Source of the DNA: Ophiura sarsii
Taxonomy: Eukaryota > Echinodermata > Ophiuroidea > Amphilepidida > Ophiuridae
Reading direction: 5' to 3'
Length of the DNA: 64,000 nt
Assembly (NCBI GenBank): GCA_035610835.1
Contig: CM069449.1
Location: forward strand, 58,952,183 to 59,016,182
The position numbers were made by a program, and so were the translations under genes. Shown piece by piece: positions 35,401 through 42,589 of the stretch; within the stretch, counting starts at the first letter, position 1, and each line of letters starts with the position of its first letter. The notes beneath the pieces are model-generated. The model worked only from the letters and a program-made list of their open reading frames with translations. It was not told the origin of the DNA and searched no databases.

Positions 35401-37532
35401 CTGAATAAGCTCAAAAATAAGACAAAAACTGCCCTTCTCAAAAGTCGCAACTCGCGCTAATATCTGAGCCAAGAATGGGATTTACATAGCTGAATGATCA
35501 TGAATTGATTACACATTACAGTAAATTTTGCTCAGCCACGGGTACTTTTCCATTAGTGAGAAGCAATTCATACACTTTTGTGGCTTTTGAGAAGGGCAGT
35601 TTTTGTCTTCCATTTGAGCTCATTCAGCCATGAAGTAATGGAAATCTTTCATTTTCAAACATCACTTAGGAAACAGTCATAGGATTATTTCTAACTAAGT
35701 TTTATTGGTAAAATGTTTTATCTTACGAAGTTACGATGTTATGACGATTTGTTTAGAATGGGATTTACATGGCTGAATGATCATGAATTGAATTACACAT
35801 TACAGTAAATTTAAAGTAAAGTAAAGTTTGATAGTATTATTTTTTGCGTAGAACAACTCCGCCTGCGGCGTCGTTGTTCTACTTAAAATAATACTATCGT
35901 CCGCATTTATATCAGACAATATAACACGGGTACGGTCTAAAAACAATACCTTTATTCTCTAATTATAATTTCACGGATACTTTATTTTACGAATTGAAAA
36001 TTACTACTATATTAGCGGGCATTTTATTTCGCAAATCTGGAAATGTTACTGCTAGTTTCAATGCAAAATTGTCAGTTTCACAGGTATTTAATTTAATTTT
36101 TGTGCGATTAATCTTTCGAGCTCTGCTGATTTTGAACTGTTTTAAGGGCAGTGTCAACCCGGCACTTGTTTCAAAAATTAAATTTCATATTTCTCTATTA
36201 TTTAATACTTTTATATGTATTCTAGCATTACCATCATAAGTAACTAATCGTAAGCGATTATTTCCCGTTCTTTTGGGTGATTTTAAATTGTTGTTTTGGT
36301 AAGTTTGAGCCAGGAAAAGGCGCATGGTTATTTGGCGGGAATTTAAGCGGAGTTCCGCGCTTTTCAAATGCTACGACAGCTGTTCGATCATTGCGTCGCG
36401 CGCTGAAACTCCCCGCGCGTAATACTAGACGCGCCGCTTAATATCTGCGACGTAGACGCGAAAAACAAAAGAGCGCAAAACAATGTCTAAAAATGTAAAC
36501 AAAGGCCAATCTTACGATCATTTAAATTTCAGTTTTCTTCCAATTTCTTCACATTGTGACAATTAAAATTGAATCTGATAGTTTATTATGATTGTTCATA
36601 ATTTTAGTATACTCGCTTTTTAGGTCACACGCCCGTGTATTCCGTGAACATTTAGCTTTAAATGGGGGAAAATGTCAATAGTTTTACTAAATCGATGTTT
36701 TCTAGAAGTTCAAATTTGAAGGAATTTTACGAATTTTCAGACAACATAACTAAAAATATATCAAACTATCAGGTAAGCTTTTACTACCATTGTGTAGAGG
36801 ACTTTCAGCACTAGGAGGCAATTTTTTATTTTTTCGATTATGGATTTTAAACTCGAGATATGCATCCATTTCTAGCGAATTGTATGCAAAAAAAACACGA
36901 CTTTTACACTTTTCCGATGTTTTTAGCAATATTTCCAAAACCAAGCTTTATTTTGGAAAAAGAAAAAATTGCCTCCTAGACAAAATTGTTTTGTTTACAA
37001 AAACGTATATTAGAACAAATTACCATTTTTTATTTTATAGTTATGCTGTCTGAAAAATTTGGGGTAAAAAAAAATGCTTTTTGGTTCATTTCTCAAAATT
37101 AAGTTTATTTGGTATCACATTGATATATCACCATCGGATTCCTTATCAAATTTCCTTTTTAAAAATGTATACTTTTATGTACTTTTATTCAATATTCTCA
37201 AACTTAGAAGCAAAAGTTGATCATCAAAATAATAGGGTTGACACTTCCCTTAAGTGTTTTTAAATTCACATCACATGCACCTATCGCCAAAGAATTATAT
37301 TTGTGTGTCACTACTTTCGGGATAGCTGTGTTGAGCGCGAAAATATATGTAGCGCGAAAATATCCACTTTGACAGTATTTTATACTTACTCAGCAGCGTG
37401 GTGATGCGGGCTGGATTTGAGATCTGCTCCAAGATGCCATGTGCATTTTGATGGTGTGTCTGGTGGCACCCATGCATTCTCCCCGTTGAGGTTCAACGTA
37501 TGTGTATGATGATTATGGTTTTCCGTAGACAT
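5292..37532 (-). CDS. CBS: Cystathionine beta-synthase, 12 coding exons, 539 aa
   Basis: Pyridoxal-phosphate enzyme that condenses serine with homocysteine to cystathionine, the entry step of transsulfuration; it also makes H2S. I joined 12 minus-strand exons: 37532-37390, 27152-27037, 23519-23385, 22345-22061, 21369-21278, 16639-16429, 15402-15297, 14303-14220, 8728-8594, 7830-7722, 5855-5771, 5410-5292. Every junction is GT-AG, phases agree, and the total is 1620 nt including TAA. In sequence: N-terminal heme region with Cys30 and His43 (spacing 13, as in human Cys52/His65); Schiff-base lysine at about 100 in GGSVKD; TSGN at 127-130; phosphate loop GTGGT at 237-241; paired CBS domains from about 391 to the end. 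Length is close to human CBS (551 aa). Cytosolic in animals. Introns total about 30 kb, filled with transposons. The CXXC motif of the vertebrate core reads N-P-K-C here (253-256). Family identity is very secure; the 10-kb first intron leaves a small extra exon possible. Confidence 0.96.
5771..5855 (-). CDS. CBS: CBS coding exon 11 (second CBS domain)
   Basis: Encodes [20 protein letters not shown] and LVVHNQKL, matching the TLGRLSxILExDHFALVVH section of the second CBS domain. Acceptor TTACAG, donor GTAAGT, exit phase 1. Confidence 0.94.
5977..6492 (+). mobile_element. piggyBac-like mini-element
   Basis: The target duplication TTAA (5977-5980 and 6489-6492) immediately flanks perfect 14-bp inverted termini CCCTTTGAACACTG / CAGTGTTCAAAGGG. 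TTAA plus a CCCTTT-type terminus is the piggyBac superfamily signature. A subterminal ACACTGGCGGCCGGTATAAA is duplicated at the left end. The 516-bp element sits in CBS intron 10 on the opposite strand and contains a possible transposase first exon (6244-6342), so it looks like an internal-deletion derivative of a larger element. Confidence 0.78.
6244..6342 (+). pseudogene. Possible piggyBac transposase first exon (remnant)
   Basis: ATG at 6244 opens 33 codons beginning [19 protein letters not shown], followed by an Asp/Ser/Asn-rich acidic stretch, then GGTAAGC, a good splice donor, at 6343. An acidic Asp/Ser N-terminus is common in piggyBac transposases, and the location inside TTAA-CCCTTT termini agrees. 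No DDD catalytic domain remains in this element. Inference from position and composition, not from a domain match. Confidence 0.45.
7722..7830 (-). CDS. CBS: CBS coding exon 10
   Basis: Acceptor TTTTCCAG, 13 nt upstream of a second possible AG, gives the full [19 protein letters not shown], which aligns with GVILGMVTLGNMLSSLLAG in human CBS. It ends VVYKQCKS at donor GTGAGT in phase 0. Confidence 0.93.
8594..8728 (-). CDS. CBS: CBS coding exon 9 (first CBS domain)
   Basis: Encodes [44 protein letters not shown]. This is the first Bateman-type CBS motif that binds S-adenosylmethionine. Acceptor TTTCAG, donor GTAAGT. The intron just upstream holds the palindromic array, which begins 41 nt from this acceptor. 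Confidence 0.95.
8769..9126. repeat. Palindrome array 1 inside a GGAAAAAGTGTACTTTAG element
   Basis: Nine copies of a 20-bp palindrome CCAGTATCG-NN-CGATACTGG, most extended to GTTCC...GGAAC, are separated by about 8-18 bp of AT-rich spacer. The outer ends are inverted: GGAAAAAGTGTACTTTAG at 8769 and CTAAAGTACACTGTTTCC at 9109-9126. The central dinucleotide varies (GG, CT, AC, CC, AT) while the arms are kept. All six frames stay largely open through the array, giving false ORFs rich in VPVS/FQYRSI repeats. Located in CBS intron 8, 41 nt from the exon 9 acceptor. Confidence 0.85.
9190..11300. other. Intronic DNA, no gene
   Basis: CBS intron 8. It includes a poly-C tract (about 9221-9240) and a run with repeated (C)CACCCTGTA phrases (10110-10460) that looks like an old inverted-repeat element. 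No coding evidence on either strand. Confidence 0.4.
11621..11636 (+). promoter_or_regulatory. Histone-type mRNA 3' stem-loop
   Basis: GGCTCTTTTCAGAGCC, the 16-nt replication-dependent histone stem-loop (6-bp stem, TTTC-type loop), followed by ACC and 14 nt later by a purine-rich GAGAAAGAG resembling the U7-binding downstream element. No intact histone frame lies upstream: 11315-11608 is open but does not convincingly match a core histone. Probably a remnant or an element-borne copy. Confidence 0.6.
11682..12052. repeat. Palindrome array 2, same family
   Basis: About ten more units of the same 20-bp palindrome, slightly more diverged (CTAGTATTGGGCGATACTGG variants). Some spacers recur as short inverted phrases (AATAATGTACC / GGTACATTATTTTG). 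The right end is GAGCTAAAGTACACTTTTTCC, the same terminus as array 1. No matching left terminus is seen; the left edge begins near a histone-type stem-loop. It lies in the same CBS intron as array 1. Confidence 0.8.
12060..14200. other. Intronic DNA, no gene
   Basis: Still CBS intron 8. Several open frames of 60-103 codons occur on the minus strand (12184-13330), but none shows a family motif. There is a poly-G tract at about 13944-13962. A B-box-like GAGTTCGATTCTC (minus strand, near 13460) has no A box nearby. Confidence 0.4.
14220..14303 (-). CDS. CBS: CBS coding exon 8 (linker)
   Basis: Encodes [20 protein letters not shown], then GSSPQKQ, ending within a Trp codon. It joins the catalytic core (TKFLSDxWM) to the regulatory domains; the linker after WM is poorly conserved in the family. 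Acceptor CCCAG, donor GTAAGT. Confidence 0.92.
14506..14766 (-). repeat. Dispersed repeat, copy 1 (inverted partner at 17651)
   Basis: A block of about 220 bp containing GGCCCACATGTATTCCAAA and AGCTTGGGATATTCCCTAGC occurs here and, inverted, at 17651-17872. Copy 1 has gained an (ATT)n run. The two copies bracket CBS exons 6 and 7. Probably a non-autonomous element; no coding capacity. Confidence 0.6.
15297..15402 (-). CDS. CBS: CBS coding exon 7
   Basis: Encodes [20 protein letters not shown], then [15 protein letters not shown], the end of the catalytic fold (compare GSAGSTVAVAVKAAQ and DSVRNYMTKF in human CBS). Acceptor GATGACAG, donor GTAAGT, exit phase 2 inside the Met codon. Confidence 0.95.
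15434..15805. mobile_element. MITE of the GGCGAC / GTTCTAC family, copy 2
   Basis: Begins AGGCGACCAAAAAAAGGGTT and ends GTAGAACAGGGTTTC-polyT-GTCGCCTT. The interior ATTTGGGTCGGCATTCATTTG matches the copy at 3194-3447. It starts 32 bp from CBS exon 7, in the intron. Confidence 0.6.
15930..16132. repeat. Minisatellite TTCACAATGTGTATTGT
   Basis: About ten tandem units of a 17-23 bp motif (TTCACAATGTGTATTGT, some with an added TTG). It creates a spurious Cys/Val-rich open frame at 15957. Confidence 0.8.
16429..16639 (-). CDS. CBS: CBS coding exon 6
   Basis: Encodes [20 protein letters not shown], then [20 protein letters not shown], and ends at EEGFLCG. This is the strongly conserved GYDFxPxVLDRxxVD section of the CBS core. 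Acceptor CTCAG, donor GTAAGA, exit phase 1. A TTAA-flanked MITE ends 38 nt upstream. Confidence 0.96.
16677..17030. mobile_element. TTAA-flanked AGG(T)AG-family MITE, copy 1
   Basis: TTAA at 16677-16680 and 17027-17030. The right terminus is ATCGGAACATCTACCT; the left is degenerate (AGGGTAACATAAAGGATCAC). The interior shares GGTGGTTAACCACC and TTTGGAATACGACTTTTTGA with the other copies. 354 bp, in CBS intron 5, ending 38 nt from exon 6. Confidence 0.7.
17651..17872 (+). repeat. Dispersed repeat, copy 2 (inverted partner at 14506)
   Basis: Inverted, highly similar partner of the block at 14506-14766. The two could pair in the CBS transcript across exons 6 and 7. Confidence 0.6.
18165..18534. 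mobile_element. Long-hairpin MITE flanked by TTAA
   Basis: TTAA at 18165-18168 and 18531-18534. The arms begin AGGCATATTATGTGATCTTTT and its complement and remain complementary with few interruptions to the centre near 18350 (ACTTCAAAATCATGG / CCATGATTTCGAAGT). 370 bp, no coding capacity, in the 4.6-kb CBS intron 5. Confidence 0.75.
18540..21220. other. Intronic DNA, no gene
   Basis: CBS intron 5. I see a GATCGGCCGATCCGATC-type cluster at 20280-20345 and poly-G (about 21222-21241) near exon 5. Open frames of up to 94 codons lack any recognisable motif. Confidence 0.4.
21278..21369 (-). CDS. CBS: CBS coding exon 5 (PLP phosphate loop)
   Basis: Encodes [20 protein letters not shown], then [15 protein letters not shown] is the PLP phosphate-binding loop. 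The vertebrate CPGC redox motif falls at NPKC, so the first cysteine is absent. The exon ends in phase 0 at GTAAGT. A poly-G tract lies about 35 nt downstream in the intron. Confidence 0.95.
22061..22345 (-). CDS. CBS: CBS coding exon 4
   Basis: The longest exon (285 nt). It encodes [40 protein letters not shown], and on to [20 protein letters not shown], all typical of the CBS catalytic core. Acceptor CTACCAG; donor GTAAGT at 22060-22055. Confidence 0.96.
22521..22807. mobile_element. MITE with AGGGACGCACCAT termini
   Basis: Left TAGGGACGCACCATTTCATTTTCAGGGG and right end inverted (CCCCTGAAAATCTAATGGTGCGTCCCTTA). The interior is T- and G-rich. A partial copy is at 42386-42475. Confidence 0.6.
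23385..23519 (-). CDS. CBS: CBS coding exon 3 (PLP lysine)
   Basis: Encodes [17 protein letters not shown], then [20 protein letters not shown] and PTSGNTG. The lysine in SVKD is the Schiff-base residue (about Lys100), and TSGN forms the PLP O3'/substrate carboxylate loop. Split Leu and Gly codons join cleanly to the neighbouring exons (phases 1 and 1). Confidence 0.96.
24781..25190. mobile_element. MITE with GGGAGTGTTCA termini
   Basis: Left GGGAGTGTTCAAAATACTTTGG and right CCAAGGTATTTATGAACACTCCC, with TTA/TA on each side. The interior is TTGATCCCC-rich. About 405 bp, in CBS intron 2, non-coding. Confidence 0.6.
25236..25597. mobile_element. AGGTAG-family MITE, copy 2
   Basis: Left end AAAGGTATATGTTCCGATCA, right end GGAACAGCTACCTTTAA. 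The interior has ATGTTCCATTTAGACGTTAT and GGTGGTAACCACC as in the family. CBS intron 2. Confidence 0.65.
25836..26087. mobile_element. MITE related to the 1721-2395 pair
   Basis: Begins TAGGCTATTAAAAAACCCTT and TTGTCTCAAAGCTC, contains AAAACCTAATGCGGAATGCG, and ends GGGAGCTTTGAGACAATTTT near TAGCCTTA. A single unit of the family seen twice at 1721-2395. Confidence 0.6.
27037..27152 (-). CDS. CBS: CBS coding exon 2
   Basis: The acceptor TTTTATAG gives a phase-consistent join (GA|C, Asp48); the nearer AG at 27142 would break the frame. It encodes [19 protein letters not shown] and then [20 protein letters not shown], the conserved start of the PLP catalytic core. Donor GTAAGT follows at 27036-27031. 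A TTAA-flanked repeat ends only 35 nt upstream of this acceptor. Confidence 0.94.
27187..27543. mobile_element. AGGTAG-family MITE, copy 3
   Basis: TTAA at both ends (27187-27190, 27540-27543) with termini AGGTAGATGACCCGATCAC and ATCGGAACATCTACCT. 357 bp. It ends 35 nt upstream of the CBS exon 2 acceptor. Confidence 0.72.
27780..28132 (+). pseudogene. L2/CR1-like LINE, 3' end fragment
   Basis: Open frame 27796-27987 encodes RTRSGQ...[28 protein letters not shown]...FQKLLKT, the usual C-terminus of CR1/L2-type reverse transcriptases. A 3' UTR follows ending in TGCCTTGAGCACTCTTATTT and a (TTA/ATT)n tail. 5' truncated, inactive, in CBS intron 1. Confidence 0.75.
28565..29060. repeat. AGGTAG-family piece with a 176-bp tandem duplication
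   Basis: A partial copy of the TTAA/AGGTAG family (TTTAAAAGAGTATGTTCCGA at 28565) whose right half plus flank is tandemly duplicated: units start AAAGGTGGTTAACTAT at 28714 and 28890. Both units keep the AATCGGGCCAGAAATAGGAA core and a GTGCTTTATGCATTAC flank. Confidence 0.65.
29269..29342 (+). repeat. tRNA-like SINE head (Asp-like)
   Basis: TCCTCGCTAGTCTAGTGGTT holds an A-box (TAGTCTAGTGG), and CATGGTTTGATTCTCAC about 45 nt later is a degenerate B-box. Overall it resembles tRNA-Asp but lacks good acceptor pairing. Best read as a tRNA-derived SINE or tRNA pseudogene. Confidence 0.45.
30323..30545. mobile_element. Hairpin element with TTTTAGACCGTATCC arms
   Basis: AAAGGTGTTTTTAGACCGTA...ATTGTCTGACATAAATG is mirrored by CATTTATGTCCTCGACAATA...GGTCTAAAACAATACCTTT. 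A second copy is at 35828-35958. The left terminus is duplicated in tandem (30338 and 30396). Confidence 0.55.
31056..32250. mobile_element. GC-rich 1.2-kb terminal-inverted-repeat element
   Basis: About 55 bp at the left end (ATGCACATATCAACTGATGT, then CCCGGCCCCTGGGTACCCGG) recur inverted at the right end with one mismatch seen. Next to each terminus are repeated GCCGGGACTTGGCC(G)GGGTTTGGC phrases, far richer in GC than the surroundings. The 700-bp centre has no recognisable protein. Probably a non-autonomous DNA transposon, in CBS intron 1. Confidence 0.7.
32435..32675. mobile_element. Short MITE with 38-39 bp inverted ends
   Basis: TCTCTGATTCAGCGTGAAGA then TAATAGCGGGAATTTTGAT is repeated inverted, apparently perfectly, at the right end. 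About 240 bp with no coding capacity. Confidence 0.75.
32690..33110. repeat. Dispersed repeat, copy 1 (second copy at 41160)
   Basis: Shares ATTCACAAAAGCTCACAGAC and GATGATGCGAGTGACGTCAT, then CATTAGCATAATTTATGTCC, with 41160-41345. This copy has about 200 bp of extra interior. Confidence 0.6.
33120..35260. other. Intronic DNA, no gene
   Basis: CBS intron 1. It contains a stretch (33785-33880) with AACAAATAATAAGGGCCTCC, also found at 49900-49990. No coding evidence. Confidence 0.4.
35266..35757. mobile_element. Foldback element
   Basis: The left arm (AACAATTCGTCATAACATCG...CTGCCCTTCTCAAAAG, about 35280-35445) is complementary to the right arm (about 35588-35755). Single-stranded centre about 140 bp. 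A block GGGATTTACATxGCTGAATG occurs in the centre (35478) and again just outside the right end (35760), so the flank has been copied. Confidence 0.6.
35828..35958. mobile_element. Second copy of the 30323 hairpin element
   Basis: Contains TAGAACAACTCCGCCTGCGG, TTATATCAGACAATATAACA and GGTCTAAAAACAATACCTTT, as at 30430-30545, with a larger GC-rich centre. Confidence 0.5.
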
Positions 37533-37675
37533 GTTTTTATTTGAGGAGTCAACAACTTCCAAGAAGTTAACAACTGGATATAACGCAGAGAATGAGGAGA
37601 GGAACTTCCTCCTCGATGCAAACGCTGTGTTGTGATGTAGCTCTGAAGCGTTAGACTGTCAGATTATGCACAAAT
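37390..37675 (-). CDS. CBS: CBS exon with start codon (coding 37390-37532) and 5' UTR
   Basis: ATG at 37532-37530 opens 47 codons plus 2 nt, ending at donor GTAAGT (37389-37384). The peptide is His/Asn-rich at first, then carries [15 protein letters not shown] and SPHHH, which match the heme-binding region of animal CBS (Cys axial ligand, then His 13 residues later). Reading 5' from the ATG, a pyrimidine-rich AG at 37676-37677 looks like an acceptor, so this exon probably starts at 37675 with about 143 nt of 5' UTR. An upstream non-coding exon and promoter are then expected, but I could not locate them. Confidence 0.88.
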
Positions 37676-37937
37676 CTGAAAGAAGAAAAAAATAATGTTC
37701 ACTCATAGTTATTCATTGATTTGAATCCAAATGAACTGTGATAATAATATGATTGATCAACTCGATAGCTAAAACACATTTGTATGATTTTATCCAATAA
37801 ACCTTTTAAGTATTCTTCAATTTCAGGACACGAGGAGCAGAACATCGATGGAATCACATCTTACACATCATTGCTGACGTTCTGTCAAAACCATGTTTTT
37901 TTTCTGGCCCTTCATCATCATCGTCTACGCTTTCCGG

Positions 37938-38660
37938 CTATGTTGCCATTGCGCGCGCAACTATTGCTTTCCCGGTCTTACGATCATTGGTCTGTTTCAC
38001 AAGTTCCGGGTCAACTTCTTTGTTGATGTTTGCTACCCAGGTTGGTTTTGGACGTCCGACTGGTCTTTTTGTGGCTTGATTGTGGCCCTTCAGCATGTAA
38101 AGTAAAATTACATGCATAGGAAGTGTTGCCTTAAACATGTTCAGGGGCAAGAGAACTTACACGGTTTTGTTCAAAGAAAGAATGAATTTATACACGCTGA
38201 AGGGCCGCATGGAGATACAAGGTTTGACAGAACATAGTCTTTGACAAAGACACCTCGCAAAATTACTTGTCGAGCGCAGAGCGCAGCGAGTCGTATGACG
38301 ACTTATCGACCGCCGAAGGTGGGAGGCCGAGCGAAGCGAGGCGTCTTTGCGCAAATAGCTATTCTACCGTGTAAGCAGTTTGTGTCGGTCAAATACCGTC
38401 GTCATCGTAACACACGATTAGCCCACCTAATTCTCGGACGACAACATTTAAAGATAGCACTTGATATCGATGACGTCTCCCGATATATCATGACATCATT
38501 ATCAACCAATCAGCAAGCGCAATTTTTCCGGCCAAAATCTTCCGTAAAACAGTACAAAACATAACACAAAATAGAATAATTGCGGAAAGGCTTTGTATTA
38601 CTATTATGCTATTTCCATAGAGGGCGCTCACAATGTTTTACCAATACAAAGCCTTCATGA
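37938..38660. other. Repeat-derived region upstream of CBS
   Basis: A minus-strand open frame (37938-38150) contains KRPVGRPKPTWVANI, reminiscent of the C-terminal GRPKTxW motif of some retroelement proteins, but too short to classify. The adjoining GTAAAGTAAAATTACATGCA / AGGAAGTGTTGC block is also present near 27640. A GCGCAGCGAGTCG / GAGCGAAGCGAGGCG low-complexity run is at 38270-38345. Confidence 0.35.
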
Positions 38661-39365
38661 AAGGCTAGACAGAACATCGAGTAGCCACGATATAATTCTG
38701 CAAAGTATACTTAATATAATAGAAAGACGTACTGGACTCATCAAAAGTTCACACTAGAGTAATTCACACAATTTATGAAAAACAGCAGCACTGTACGGTC
38801 CGAGAATGTTGATTGAAGTGTACACAACTTCAGCTATCCCTCTTATATACATGTAGAAGTCCTACCTGTTGCAATAACTACAAAGCTATGAAAAGTAATC
38901 TGCCCAACCATTATATGCCACACATGTATCAAATGCTGATGAGTACCTTATATGGAAATGTATGAGCAATGATTACCAATCAGATTACAGAACAGTGATG
39001 ATGTCATCGTTTTGATCCATGATTAGAACTTGGCAGCTACTTGAACTCGACTATTTCAAAACCACTCCACTATTTCAAAATCATTCTGTGGATAAGTCTA
39101 TAAATTTGCACTACGCAAACAAATTAAAGGACTTGTACGATTAATTTATCAGTTTGGTATTTGCAAGTCTAGTCACTGATTAGATAACAGTTTGACTATT
39201 GACACTTCGCAAGATAAATAACAATGTTCATTCCATGCAAAATCAACAAAATTAATGGGTTGGTTGGTCACCCTCTCAGATTTGTTTTGGTCCCAGGCTC
39301 CCAGCTATTATGTAATTAAAAGTTTGAATGGTTTCAATGTTTGAAAAGTTTTAACTTCCCAATCT

Positions 39366-40150
39366 TGAACTGAAAGTGGGTGATCATGTCATCAGGCCTT
39401 CACCTAATGTGCGCAACCTTGGAGTGGTTTTTGATAACACAATGTCTATGACAAAGCAAGTGAACTCGATCATATCCTCTGCTAACCTCCAACTTCGTAA
39501 CATCAGAAGAATTCAGCGATATCTTGACAAGGACACTAAACATCATGTTGTCCGTGCTTTGATTTTATCTCGCCTGGACTATGCTAATAGCCTACTATAT
39601 GGCCTCAAATCTCAAGATCTCCGCCGCCTTCAATCCATCCAAGACAAAGCAGCCAAACTCATTTTCTCTGTTCCTAGACTAACTAATCCTGTACCATTAA
39701 TGAACAAACTTCATTGGCTCCAAATTCAAAACCGGATACATTTCAAACTCTGCCTGCTCATCTATAAGTGCCTTAATAAATCTGCCCCGACCTATCTCAT
39801 CAATGAAATTAGTTTAAAACCTGCTCTCTCCAGCGGTCCTGTTACCAGATCTGCCCAGGACAAAACCCTCCTTGTTATCCCTGCTTGCAAGAAATCCATT
39901 GGTGACAACGCTTTTGCAGTTGCTGGACCTTCTATCTGGAACCGCCTGCCACAGTGTCCGTGAAGCCACATCTGTCAACCAGTTCAAGAAGTTACTTAAG
40001 ACTCACTTATTTTGAAATATTTCTCTGTGTATCTCATTACTATTATATGCTGTATGCTGAATGTTGGATGATTTTTGTTTGTTTGTGGTTGTTCTGTTTT
40101 TTTGTTGTTGTGCGTTTAGATCTTTCATTGAATAAGCGCGTTATAAACTC
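39366..40150 (+). pseudogene. L2/CR1-like LINE, 5'-truncated 3' end
   Basis: Open frame 39376-39963 encodes the thumb and C-terminus of a non-LTR reverse transcriptase: NLGVVFDNTMSMTKQVN, LILSRLDYANSLLYGL, LQSIQDKAAKLIF, HWLQIQNRIHFKLCLLIYK, ending SIWNRLP. A small deletion near 39950 shifts the frame; the next frame continues SVREATSVNQFKKLLKTHLF to a stop. A 3' UTR ends TTGAATAAGCGCGTTATAAA, typical of L2/CR1 tails. It lies outside the known CBS exons, upstream of the gene. Inactive. Confidence 0.85.
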
Positions 40151-40906
40151 TAGTACTGTATGTATGGCCTTTACTTGTTTGTGAGTTAAGTTGCATGGCT
40201 ATACAACATCCACTCTTATCCACAAGTGATTTGAACATTCTGTGATAACTAGTTCTGTGTTTGAGGGGTCTCAAAATAAAATATATTCAAATTTCCAAAA
40301 TATGAAGGCATGCTCAGAGGCCCACAGGGCCGTATGTTGATGAGATGCAGTGTTTCTAACATCATGTATTCTGTTTATTTGAGTAGCAATCACCCAGGTA
40401 GCAATTTACAGCTAAATATCTTTTACCAAATTTGAGATATGCGTGATCCTATATTCAATATTTAACAATGCAAATCGGGATGACAAAAAGGGGCTTTGGT
40501 GTCAAATTTCAACAGGCCATATTTTTGAAACCGCTTTGATTTGAGCACTAGTTTTTTGCATTTACATGTGTTCATTATACCTATAAATGTATTCTAGAAA
40601 TGATTTTCAGCCAAATCCAACCGGGTGACCAGCCAAGATTTTTGGCAAATTTGTTGATTTGGCAAGGAATGACTCAACTGACTGATGGAGAAATAGTCCA
40701 TTCATTCTATGCAGTGATATCCAGGGCTGGATCTTAAAGCTTTTTTGGTACCAGCCAGTGGGCACTTATAAAACTCGCCCATTGCTTGTGTGTTGGATTT
40801 CGATCACGACAGGAGCATGCGATTTTTGTGTAAGTGGTCTGTGATTTTGTCAATATTATATTTTTACTGTGATTTGTCGATCTGCATTAAATGCAAAAAG
40901 TAACAA

Positions 40907-40980
40907 CGCCCCCGGCTGGACTCGAACCACCAACCTTTCGGTTAACAGCCGGACGCGCTAACCAATTGCGCCACGGAGGT
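40907..40980 (-). tRNA. tRNA-Asn(GTT)-like, probably a pseudogene or SINE source
   Basis: The minus strand reads as a full-length 74-nt tRNA with A-box TGGCGCAATTGG, anticodon loop CTGTTAA (GTT, Asn) and B-box GGTTCGAGTCC. It is very close to animal tRNA-Asn, but has an A-C at pair 1-72, one mismatch in the anticodon stem and a G-G in the T stem. These suggest decay. It sits beside the dispersed repeat at 41160, so a SINE origin is possible. Confidence 0.6.
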
Positions 40981-41159
40981 GATTATTTACTAGGCTGTGT
41001 TGGTTTGTCATGTTCACCCGTACACTTCCCCGTACACTTTCTTGCAAAGTCGGGCATCGTTTTTTCTCAAATGTTGCTTGCATATTGCAGTTGCTGTCGC
41101 CTTTACTACATGTGCTGTCAGTTGAACTTGGAACCAACGTTTAATTTGAACTCTATTTT

Positions 41160-41345
41160 TAATAAAAAAATACTCCAATACGGGAAAAAATTCACAAAAG
41201 CTCACAGACAACAAATAAGAACATCATTTTACTCGACCTAGAATTTCAATCAACGGATTTCAATCATCGGGAAAACCCGATGATGCGAGTGACGTCATTT
41301 AATGAGCTCATTAGCATAATTTATGTCCGTGAAATGTATAATAGA
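41160..41345. repeat. Dispersed repeat, copy 2
   Basis: Same family as 32690-33110 (ATTCACAAAAGCTCACAGAC; GATGATGCGAGTGACGTCAT). The shorter form has lost part of the interior. Confidence 0.6.
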
Positions 41346-42589
41346 GTTTTATAAGTGGTGGGGCAGGTAGCTTCAAAAAGTAACCAGCCGGACAAGAAAT
41401 TCACCTGCCCAAATTTATTTCTCGATTACACAGATGTTGGTCATGTTTCATTATCATAATTCATATCGTGTTTTGTTTGTTTATCACTATAAATTATTAT
41501 TATTCAGGCTCAGAATATTGACGCAAATCTGCAAATTGATTCGCGTAAAGATACGCACAAAATTTGATTACCAAACATGCCAAAATGTGCGCAAAATATG
41601 CTTCAACGAACAGGGAAAAGTACAACATTAATTTCCGTTCTTGAAAATAAAAATAAAAATTTTAGATCCCCAGTTTCACATTGCTTCACTACTGCAGTGC
41701 ATGATCCCCTACACAAAGAGAGATTGAGTCGGGTTCCACCAAGAACAGAAATGAATTGTGAGATTTTTACCGCACGTGTGATGTTAGGGGAACTCCCTTC
41801 CTCCAATCACAATTTACTGTTTGGTATTGGACTGTCATCCCCCACCATCAAGTAATATTATTGCCTGATCCTTGAAACAATTTCCTGTCAAAATACTTCC
41901 GCAGTATTTTCTGTTTGATCATGCTTGAAGAGAAGGGGAAATATACCAGTTTTTCATTGTACAAAACCCATTTTCCAACATAACACATGGACAATCAAAT
42001 TTTAAACAAAAACAAATAACCATTTAGCCATTGTAATGTGAGGTATCTGTATCACCTGTAACTTGAATTTACCAGCACAATTTTCCAAGTGAAGGAGTTA
42101 TGCATAAGACAGGCCTGTAACAGTGACAAAAATAAGCATTAAAAAGGAGAAAAATAAGCATTACCAAAAGTAGACCACAGGCCTATACTTTACTGTGCAA
42201 AAACTGAAAAACTAAATCTTGGCAACCGTTAGGTAAAAATCTCCCAGAGCCCGCTTATTTTTCTCCTTGAACAGTGGCGTATCTGTGGTCTTTGTCAGGT
42301 AGGGCAAAGGGTATTTTTTCCAGGTGAAATTTTTTTCCCAAAATCCCCCTCCCCTGAAAAACATCCTGGTTACTGGCCTGGTAAGGGACGCATTTGATTT
42401 TCAGGGGGGTTGGGGTGGAAGTTGGGGTCGGGTGGAATATTTTTGGCAAAGGCGGCAAATTCTTTTATTTAAGATTTTAAGGTTTTTCAGTACATTGAGT
42501 TGGGTGAGTCAGATTTTTTTTTTACTCAGCATTTTCAATAAAATGAAGGTCTTATAAAAAAGAGCTGATGCAGACTCAAAATGAGAGTC

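Noticed and set aside
37938..38150. A gene with a GRPKPTW motif
   Set aside because: Only 70 codons with no flanking domain; likely retroelement-derived low-information sequence.
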